This document shows positions 55,473 through 64,000 of a stretch of DNA of 64,000 nucleotides, in pieces; positions within the stretch are counted from its first letter, which is position 1; each line of letters begins with the position of its first letter. The stretch is from Icerya purchasi (Eukaryota; Arthropoda; Insecta; Hemiptera; Monophlebidae). Below the pieces are notes generated by a model. That model was given only the letters and a program-made list of their open reading frames with translations. It did not search any database and was not told the origin of the DNA. The DNA lies in contig CM077115.1 in the NCBI GenBank assembly GCA_039619475.1, forward strand, positions 182,868,106 to 182,932,105. Reading direction: 5' to 3'. A program made the translations under genes and the position numbers.

Positions 55473-56705
55473 GTCGTCGTCGCCGTCGTCACAGCTCCTG
55501 GAACAAGAGATCGCGTGCAATTCATATGATCCTATTTCTGGCATCGGTCACTGTTTTCTGAAATGTTTTGCTAATCAGATTCGATGTTACCATTTCCAGT
55601 CTTCTTCTCTATTTATAAGGTTTTCCTTGTATTTTTCCCTGTGCTGCCAACATGTAGATTCCGTTTTTTCGTATCTCATGAGCCATGTATTTCGCTTTCC
55701 TTTTCTGGATGATACTGTCGACTATTACAGGTTTTCCTTCTTCTACTCTGGTTAGAGAACAATTTTATTACTGACAAAGTCTGTCCAGGGAATTTTCAAC
55801 AGTCTGCGATAACACCACATTTCAAAAGAATTTATTCTTTTTTTACTATATGCACTCATAACCCATGTTTATTGACCATACGTAACAGCGCATTATTCTT
55901 TTTTTGAGTTTTAAACTTAATCTGGAATCCTTTAGTGCGTGACTCAGGTTGTTGAATGCCTGTTACGCCGTTCCAATTCTTGACTTGATTTCTTTGTCAT
56001 CTCTGCCATCATTAGTGATGAGGCTACCTAGATATCCTAAATTCAGTTAAGTTTTCTGTCTTCTCTCCGTCTATATAAATATAAGTATATGCCTATTTTT
56101 AGTTCTGGTAAATTTAATGATTTTTCTTTTTTTTATATTAATCTTTATTCCATATCTTAAACCGATTTTATTTATTTTGTTCACCATTTTTTGTATATAC
56201 ATAGTTCTTCTTCTGTTTCTGCCAGTAAAACTTTATCATCCGCATAACTAATTTCATACGTTGTCCATTTATTTTCACTCCCATTTTCCCTATATTTGCA
56301 GCATGCTTAATCTCTTCTGCATATATATTAAATAATCTGGGTGAGAGTGGACATCCTTGTCGTACACCTATTTTAATATTGCTTTTCTTATCCGAATATT
56401 CCGCATTTATCTTGATTTTTGCACTGATGTTTAATAAGCTGGAGGTCTGAATTATCGATATTATATTTTTGCAGTATTGTTATAAGCTGTTCATGATTAA
56501 CTCGGTCAAACGCCTTTTCATAGTCTACAAAGCATGCATAAACCTCCCTGTTTGCGTTCAAGGTTCTTTGTATTATTATCTTAAGTAGGGCTATTGCATC
56601 TCTGGTTCCTTTTCTTTTGGACAAAATCAAACTGCGTATCGCCTAAATTGTCATCTAGTTTCCGCTCTATTCTGCTATTTATAAATTCTCACAATACCCG
56701 TGTTT
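55473..56705 (-). mobile_element. Antisense non-LTR RT element, decayed, with GAC-repeat tail
   Basis: The minus strand reads ERKLDDNLGDTQFDFVQ, KGTRDAIALLKIII, VYACFVDYEKAFDRVNHEQL (first catalytic Asp), IGVRQGCPLSPRLFNIYAEE, a damaged YADD region, SRIGTA and LKKRIMRCYVWS, and ends in a GAC-rich tail (about 55,473-55,492 on the plus strand). An 80-codon frame (56,388-56,630) is still open. The motifs resemble the fragment nested at 26.4-27.2 kb (IEIKKGVRQGC, RIRIMRCYVFS), so both are from one broad family. The flank on the right could not be fixed and no TSD was found. Confidence 0.8.
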
Positions 56706-58032
56706 AAGACATATTTTACTATAAAACATATTACTTTATATTAACGAGTATATTACTGCTTAGTGCATTTTTATTAAATTCGTAGAGTAAATGTTGAAGT
56801 ATCGGTATTTTTATTTTTAATTATTTTATTTCTCAGTGTAAACACCTTTTTGGGTGATAGTACGGATAGAGTAACCTAAAATTATGCTACTGACGGTACT
56901 CTATAAAGAGCTGGATATTGATTGTTCAAATTCCGTCAGTGAAGAATTCGTAAAATGCGCTCTGGGAGTTTCAAGTTTATTACGTCTGAAAGTTTACTTC
57001 ACGTAGGTCCTTCAATTTTTCTCTTTAAAAGTGTCTTTTCTAGCCTGTTTGCGCGCATTTCGGTCATGCGATTCGCACAGACTGGCTAGAAAAAATAGTT
57101 TTACGAAGCAAAATAGAAAAAATTAGAGAAAAATTACCCACTAAATACATGGAACAGATCCGCCAGCTTACCTAAAAAATCCTCACAGACTCAGTATAAG
57201 AAAGGTAGAAGAGACCAATAAATGACGGAGAAGCGTATTGACGTCGCCTAATCACAATGCTCGCGGGGAATCGAGTTACGAAAAATTCGGATGTACTGGA
57301 CCACCACCACAGTACCGTGCCACTTTTGAATAAACAAAGCATATTATTTGAGTCAATGCAGCTGGTCGAAAGTCATGCACAATAATGTTACATAATATTT
57401 CGGTCATTGCGAGCCCATAATTGGTATTAAAGGGATTCTCAGTTTATTATACGAATCCCTCATTTATCCACGATAATTAACATGGATAACGTTATAATTA
57501 CACCGTTTACGGTAAACCACTCGTTTATTATTTAGATGGTATAAAAACCGTAAACGTGTATATGTCACGGAAAACTTTCACAAGTTATTGAAGAATACGG
57601 GTATACATATATATATTTAAAGCGAATTATATCATTGTAATTCACCGTCAACTCCGGGAGCTAGTTTGATCCGACACAGGTCAGTAATAGGAATTTGAAA
57701 ACATTTTCTATGGTATATATACGCTGTTTAAATAATAAACCATCCGTATAGTATAAAATTTCAAGTTCAATGACGTCTAAAAATATCTCCGACTTCTTTT
57801 TTTCTTTCATTTGTTTGATGACTGCTGAGATTGTGACGTTCACCGATATTCCAACTAGCTAGCCGTTATTCTTTTTTGAATGAACAAAGAATCATTCGAA
57901 TCATTTTTACACAGTCTAAGAACATATAGCCCCTTCTTGAAAGTTGTTTTTTACTCGTTTTAACTTTTTTTAAATAACAACATATATGTATGTGTCATAT
58001 GTTTTTCTAAATAGCAAACAAACAGCAAATGT
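56706..58032. other. No recognisable gene
   Basis: Short frames only. No terminal repeats, tails or RT motifs seen in this stretch. Confidence 0.45.
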
Positions 58033-58311
58033 GATAAGCGAAAAGTTTATGCTTATCGCAAAAACCGTTTTCAGGCAAAGCCCATCTCTTCAGCTGAAAA
58101 AGTAAAATTGATAAACACAAACGTGACGAATGAAATTATGAAAATTTTAAAACACAAATAAAACCGAACATTTGCGACACTTCTACGTTCGTGTTTTAAA
58201 ATATTTATAATTTTATTCGCGACGTATGTTCGGCACTGTGTTTATCGATTTTTTTCTTTTTCAGCTGAAGATGGCCTTTGCCTGAAAACGTTCCAACGAA
58301 AAGCTGCCTAC
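58033..58311. repeat. Long imperfect inverted repeat, about 125-bp arms
   Basis: The left arm (58,033-58,159) and the complement of the right arm (58,187-58,311) share blocks such as CGTTTTCAGGCAAAG, CCATCT-TTCAGCTGAAAAAG, GATAAACACA and AATTTTAAAACACAAA. Two short insertions or deletions separate them. The spacer is about 27 bp. No coding content. The motif TCAGCTGAAGATGG followed by GAAAACGTT resembles non-coding ends of some retroelements, but the family is not established. Confidence 0.75.
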
Positions 58312-58484
58312 ACAGTTATCATTTATTGTTCATTTATTATTAGGAAATATATTATTTTAATACAGATTTATAACGACCTAATCTTTCCGAATTCTTCCGT
58401 CTTCCGCCTTTCAGTTCTATTTTTACAAATGAATTAATCACATTTACGATTAATATATATATATCTCCTCCAATCGTAACTTTT

Positions 58485-59221
58485 TCCACTATCTGATAAT
58501 ATCTGACTCCACGAGTGCCCTTCAATCAATTTTTACCTCTTTCCCCTCCCTCATTAGACTTTATCATTCTTCGTATCTCGTACACAATCTATCCTTTCAT
58601 CACTCTATCCGCGTTGATCTGCTGTGGGTGCCTGGTCATAGAAGCATTAACGAAATGATGCTTTGGCTCGGGCTTTTACTTTAAAAAGATCCCTCTAGTA
58701 CACTAATCTATCGTTCTTAGATAAGAAATTTCACTATAGATTTGGTTCGGATATGTACACTTCCTCCTTTACCAATGATAGTTCATTCTACCTCTCAATT
58801 CAACCTAACCTTCCTACTAGTTCTTGGTTCTCAGAATTCCCGTCTCTTCCATGTTCTGTTATTGTCATTATTATTCGCTTACGCTTCAATCACACTTTAT
58901 TGCCCTGTTCCAACTATCGACTCGTTTTGGTTTCCTCTCCTTATTGTCCTCTATACCCTTAATGGAAGCAGTTATCGGCGATGCCAATCACATTTTCTTC
59001 GACTGACTCTTTCTGCGAAACGCTTTTCCCTTTATTTACTCCTTTTAAAGTCAAGGCTTCCAGCTTCCTACTGTGCATCCTATATCCTGTCCATTCCGTC
59101 TCAGTCTGTTGTTCCGGCCATTAGTTCTCCTTTATTTCTGCCATTTCTGATCGAATTAAGTTTTAATTAGTTAACTTTTCTTCCTGTTGTTTCTGAGTGA
59201 GGTCCTGGTTGACGAGCCTCG

Positions 59222-59252
<31 letters not shown>
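58485..59252 (+). mobile_element. 5'-truncated I-like copy (end of RNase H, C-terminus, poly(A))
   Basis: It starts near ISDSTSALQSI, the third RNase H block, then VDLLWVPGHRSIN, with the final Asp block destroyed. Frames at 58,742-59,170 carry MYTSSFTNDSSFYLSIQPNL, SVIVIIIRLRFNHTLLPCSN, IGDANHIFFD and LPASYCASYILSIPS, matching the ORF2 C-terminus. The tail GGTCCTGGTTGACGAGCCTC precedes 31 A (59,222-59,252). It shares this tail with the antisense copy at 38.4 kb. No convincing TSD: CCTCC occurs at both flanks but is too short. Confidence 0.85.
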
Positions 59253-59255
<3 letters not shown>

Positions 59256-61231
59256 CCTGTATTTGAAGCTAGTAAAAATAAAAATTAATGTTATAAATTT
59301 TACCGGTAAAATTATTAACTTAATAAAGTAATAACATTTATAATCAAACTAATGGAGAATATTTTCCTTTACGGACAGTAGTAAAAATGAATTTGTTTCG
59401 GTTTGTTTTTTTTTCAATATAATTTCTAATTTACTTTTACTATGCATTTTATCGAATTTCTGCAAGACTATATTTTTTCTCCACTTCCTTAATGAAAAAA
59501 CCCTCTCAGGTCGGCTAAATTATACCCAAAAACCCTTATAAATTAAGCACTAAAACCTTCCGCTCAAAAATCGGTTCATTCACCGATGAAAACTCGAACA
59601 AAATCAGTTCGGTAGTTTCTAAGATTGGCGCGCACACAGGCAGACGATAAAAACGAAAAGTTACTTTACTATAGTAGACGTATAAAACTACCATAAATGG
59701 TTTCAGTGGTAAAAAGCTATTGAAAGTGGAAGATATTTGCAACGGAAAAACTATGCAAGCACAAGGGTAGTCGATAAAAGCTCATGTCCTGTCCGTCGTA
59801 GCCAAATCTTTTCAACATTTTACTCGGATAGCGTGGAAATTTGATATTTCTTCAAAGAAGAAAATGTATTAGAAGTTAACATTTCTAATGAAAAAGAGCT
59901 TACCGTTCACTTCGGCAGTTAATTAACAACACGCTTCTAGCACCCTCGAAAAAGACATAAATTATCTTTCCTCCGAATAAAGTACTTCATTTATTTACCG
60001 TATTTTTGTTCAATCAGTTCTTTCAAATTGTACAGTGAAGGCTGTTTATTAAAATGTATCCGCGTCCACGATGAAATCAAAATTTATCCATTTTTTTTTC
60101 ATCGCATAGAAGCTTAGCCGGCGTACATGATCGCGCCTGAAAAAAATTGCGCAGGATAAAGCAGCAAGGGCTAGGTCACCGCACCTAAGGAATCAGTTAC
60201 TATTCGGTGTAAATCGGAGAAGGTCAAAACTGTTTGAAAATTGTTTCCACTGCAAAAGTCGTCTCGTCCATATACATCTTTTTTTGAATTTTTTTCTGTT
60301 TTTTTTTTTTTTTTTTTTTTTTTTTGAAGCCTTCACAGCTGTTTCAGGTAGTTTAACATCGCGGTGAATTTCCGGGCGCATTTGGTCTAGGGGACAAAAG
60401 ACGCTTTGGAAAATTAAAATTTTTTTAAATATTCCGAAACAGTTAAATGATCGGCGGGCTACCGTTAAATTTCTTTTAGCCAGCGTCACCGGACACCGCG
60501 ATAATTCTTACACGTACCGAAATGCGCTTTAACGAAGAAAACGCCTACGGCCGTTTAAAAAAATTATGTTCACATAGGCGAGAATGGAAATTTCTCTCCA
60601 GTTTAACTACAAAGTAGTGTCATCGTTATTAACTGATGAAAATTAAATATTCCGGATGTTCGAAGAAAAAAATTTAAACGGACGTAATTTACAAATATTT
60701 TATAATTATAATGCTCTAATATTATACATTTTTTTAACAAAATATTATGTCAACTCCCAGCATTTCGAACCTTCGTGTTAGGATCGGTAAATACAGAAAA
60801 ATACCGCTAAATTTTAAATTTATAATTCGGTATTTGTGGCGAATTAATGTGTTACAATTATTAAATAATAATGTTTTCAGAAATGTTTGTTACAAAGTGA
60901 AAAGAATTTACGCGACAACCGGAAAGATATAATAATAGGATATAACACAAATGGGAAAAGGGCCGTCGACGTAAATGTAAGGCAGCGTTTCTCAAATTTC
61001 GGCACACGCTCTTACAAAGGGCCACGCAGAAGTTCTTTTCAGGCAGTTGGTCTAATAAACGAGTAACAAGAAATATCAGAAAAAATAATTGCATTTTTAT
61101 TTAAATCAATTATTCACATTTCGTTCATTACGAGTACACCGTCATAAAAGTTTGTCCATATCGAAAATGTAGCACACTACTTATTACCTTTTAAATATTA
61201 AATAAAGCTGTACAATTATTCGCTTATTGTG

Positions 61232-61291
<60 letters not shown>

Positions 61292-63999
61292 TACCTCCCT
61301 CGTTGCCAAGTATGAGTACCGCTTTACTGCTATTGTTTGTGTCGAAGATGGGACACTAAGCCAATACGATGATTTTCCAGGATAAAATGTAGAGGTTGAA
61401 ACGGACAGAAGCAGCATAGCCGGGCTTAACGGGGACATAAGAGCACAGAAAAAAATCTCTCATGTCGCCTATTCAGTACAGGCAGGCGATCCAGTGGCAA
61501 GGAAAACCATGACAATTGGACCTGCCAGCACTGATGCAATAATGCAGACATAGTACAGGAACAGTTAGAAAATGTGTTCGTGATGAAAATAAAGATAGGA
61601 AATAGAAAGGAGAGAAGGAAGGAAAGGAAGTATTTCGGGGTGACACCCTAGCCTTTGGGATATACATACATATGTATATTGGGAAAGAAAAATATCAGAA
61701 CGCGCGATTTGGCACCGAATTAAACAGAGTAAAAAATGGGAGAGGCGGTGAAATATGAAAACTTGAGAATGAAGGAAACAACGAAACTGGCGAATGTAAT
61801 CTCCTGCAGAGTTCAACTAGTGTCGAAAAATCAACTAACAAAAATTCTGCGAAACATCGATCAGGTAGAAATTAATAATAACAATTTATGTTGGATTATT
61901 TATTAAAATACGAACGGAATTGGGAGGCTAATGTGAGTGAAAAAATTCTCTCGGTTTCACGAATGAATTCCATGTATGATGCTAATGAGAAAATCGATGT
62001 GACGCGCACTTACATAAAGGAGGTACGTGTTATTCTCTATATTGCGTATTATAATTTCATCGGCAAGAATTGAAATCAGGAATCTGACGACACTTATGGA
62101 TACACAATTAGCGGAGAAGTTTCGAATACAGTGCGGTGCAACTGACGTTTAACTTTTCAAAATTTCTAAACGCTGGACACATTTTTGAAATAATTTTTCG
62201 GCGTTTCTCTGCAAAATGTGTGATACATTACAACGGAGAAAACGGCGAAACAATTTACTCGGTCAGCGAGGTAATTCGACGTAGTCATCGGTCTAGTTTT
62301 AAATATCCCGCCTAAATTACAATTATAGCGTGCAATTTTAACATCCTTTTTATAACGTTCAACCTCGTGACTACCTATCCAGTCACATAGAAAAAAATAA
62401 TTCCAGCCAATAACGCTCTAAACAAATAATAGTAATTCTCGGAACCACACAAATCATAGTGTACACGGGACACGCCTATTTTAACGATGCGTTCTCGACA
62501 GATTAATCATCATTAATTACGTACACGCTATTTACATACGTGATAGAGGCGGCGGTTTAATAGAAAACAGTTTAGATAGGAGATATCTGTGTGGTCTTCG
62601 GAAAAACAATAAATACTTCAACGATGATAATAAAGGTCGGCGGCGGCGGCGGCGGCGGCGGGTACTGTTATTCGGCCGTCGGATAAATAAGTAATCCGTC
62701 ATTTACGAAAAGAATAGCCTAGATTAAAATTACCTTTACGATTATCAGGCACCTTTTTTCGTTCACCAGCAGCACCTATTTCCATTCTTTACCTGAGAAA
62801 ATGTAAGAAAACAATAAAGTAAACAATAGAGTTAAGTAAGTCCGAAAAGGTTAATTTTTTGTTCCATCTACTCCGCCTGCTAACGGTTGCTATTATTAGA
62901 GAAGTCGTATGTGTTCCCTTTTCGTGCATTCCCAGGATTGTCTCCTAATCGCTGCTATTTTACACATCTCGAGAAGAAAATACTAGCTAGTTTTTTTAAC
63001 CATTTTTATAATTCTACCTGCTGTTCCCGTGTGTATTCCTCTAGTTCTTCGCGTGGCTAAGCTTTTTTTTTCACTCCTCCTTTTTCTTTTGTTTCCTTTT
63101 TTCTTCAAATCAACCAATCTACAGAATGTTTTGCAATTTAAAAAGTAAAATTGGCACAGGGTATAATTGGAAAAAAGGATGCAAAAATCATACATTCCGA
63201 TGTTACTTTTCAATAAGCCAGCTACCGTAGCGTTAAATTAGTTAATTTTGTTTCGTCGAGTATTTCGCTGCCGTACATAATAATAACTTGTTAAAAATTT
63301 CACTTATATTGCAGTGTATAAAGTTCATAGTTAACGCGCTGGAAAAAAAAAAAAAAGCACTTCTCAATAAGATCAAATAACACTTTCTCGTTATTTAGTC
63401 ACGGCGTATTCATATAATCTTACTATATTATTGCCATATATAAACGGACTTTTCAAAATCTCGGCCGTGATATAATTCCATTCTTCAGTGCGTTCTCAGA
63501 GCTTTTCAGTTTTTTCAGTTCAATTTAAGGCTAAAACCTTCTTCGTCCAATTCTCTAAATACGGTCTCCATTTCTTACGTATCGATTGGCGCGAATTCCT
63601 TCCAAGCATGAATTATCTATATATGAGATTGCAGATCGAGGAACTGGGGCTGGTAATTTCCTGCGACAATATAATTTTTGGTCGTTAGTCCAGATTTAAC
63701 TTCTATTACATATATATATATATATATATGTATTGAGACACCCGAATGAGATCTCTTTGTTCTCATCAAATCGCTTCTTACCCACCGTGAACTTTATAAT
63801 CTCTGACGAATTGGCAATGCCTTAACTTTATTTCTCTTTGCCATCCGAACCGCTGCAAAAGTCTACTTCAGTCATTTCGTAGCTTCTTACGCGCTGGATT
63901 TTCAAAAAGTTCTCTCATTAAACTTACTTGTCGCATTGATCTCTTCAACACCACTCTGTCCTTTCCGCTCTCCGAAAATGCCATTTTTAATCCTAGATC
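59253..63999. other. No recognisable gene; simple repeats and a possible hAT end
   Basis: T-run of 26-27 at about 60,299-60,325. At 60,981 CAGCGTTTCTCAAATTTCGG resembles a hAT left end, but no partner end was found. (TA)n and (TTA)n adjoin at about 61,240-61,291, a (GGC)n run lies at about 62,638-62,660 and (TA)n at about 63,711-63,729. The last 250 bp are pyrimidine-rich and could be the start of an I-like ORF1 running off the window; this is a guess. Confidence 0.45.
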
Positions 64000-64000
64000 T

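Noticed and set aside
60299..60325. Poly(A) tail of another antisense I-like copy
   Set aside because: The bases before the T-run (minus strand CAGCTGTGAAGGCTTC) do not match any of the family's tail words, and no ORF2 C-terminal motif follows.
60981..61050. hAT element with left end CAGCGTTTCTCAAATTTCGG
   Set aside because: No complementary right end and no 8-bp duplication found nearby; kept only as a remark in the region entry.
63731..63999. Start of another I-like ORF1 at the right edge
   Set aside because: Composition is pyrimidine-rich and one frame looks gag-like, but there is no motif or alignment to support it inside the window.
1..64000. CRISPR arrays, bacterial operons, ribosome binding sites or phage genes
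   Set aside because: Gene density, element types and composition are those of an animal genome; no array of regular short repeats with unique spacers was seen.

Overview
The window looks like gene-poor, repeat-rich nuclear DNA from an animal, most likely an insect or another arthropod. The basis is AT-rich sequence, many microsatellites, and a mixture of non-LTR retrotransposons (I-like with RNase H, Jockey-like, RTE-like EN-RT) with hAT, pogo/Tigger and Helentron-like DNA elements. I found no host protein-coding gene, rRNA or CRISPR array, and no tRNA by eye. Nearly all coding potential belongs to mobile elements. Single host exons inside a long intron cannot be excluded.

Layout, 0-28.5 kb. 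A decayed pol-like RT enters from the left edge (1-1650). At 4.6-6.2 kb a 5'-truncated I-like copy with an 11-bp target-site duplication (TSD) sits inside an older antisense RT fragment. At 9.3-11.0 kb are a 298-bp hAT-type MITE and a 1.1-kb Tigger deletion derivative, both with terminal repeats and target duplications. A Helentron-like copy lies at 12.8-13.0 kb. A nearly complete I-like element (14.2-18.5 kb) has EN, RT and RNase H in one frame broken by a single TAA. A decayed I-like piece (19.2 kb) and a Jockey-like pseudogene with a diverged TSD (20.6-21.9 kb) follow. At 25.9-28.5 kb three insertions are stacked: an RTE-like element with a 13-bp TSD, a second RT fragment inside it, and a second Helentron-like copy in its TA-rich TSD.

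Layout, 28.5-64 kb. The best-preserved element is a 3.55-kb EN-RT retrotransposon at 34,240-37,792 with an exact 13-bp TSD and an uninterrupted 1056-codon ORF. Its first nucleotides fold into nested helices consistent with an HDV-like self-cleaving ribozyme. Further I-like remnants lie at 32.1, 38.4, 40.3-42.0, 49.2-50.8 and 58.5-59.3 kb; the 49-50 kb copy keeps a zinc-knuckle ORF1. Other structures are a 657-bp hAT-type element (42.2 kb), inverted-repeat elements (44.2, 45.1, 58.0 kb), a 288-bp-period tandem array (45.8-46.5 kb) and a decayed RT pair (55.2-56.7 kb).

The elements are independent; what links them is insertion history. The I-like family is the main amplifier here, with at least eight copies or fragments on both strands and at several stages of decay. 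The RTE-like element at 34.2 kb is probably the most recent insertion.
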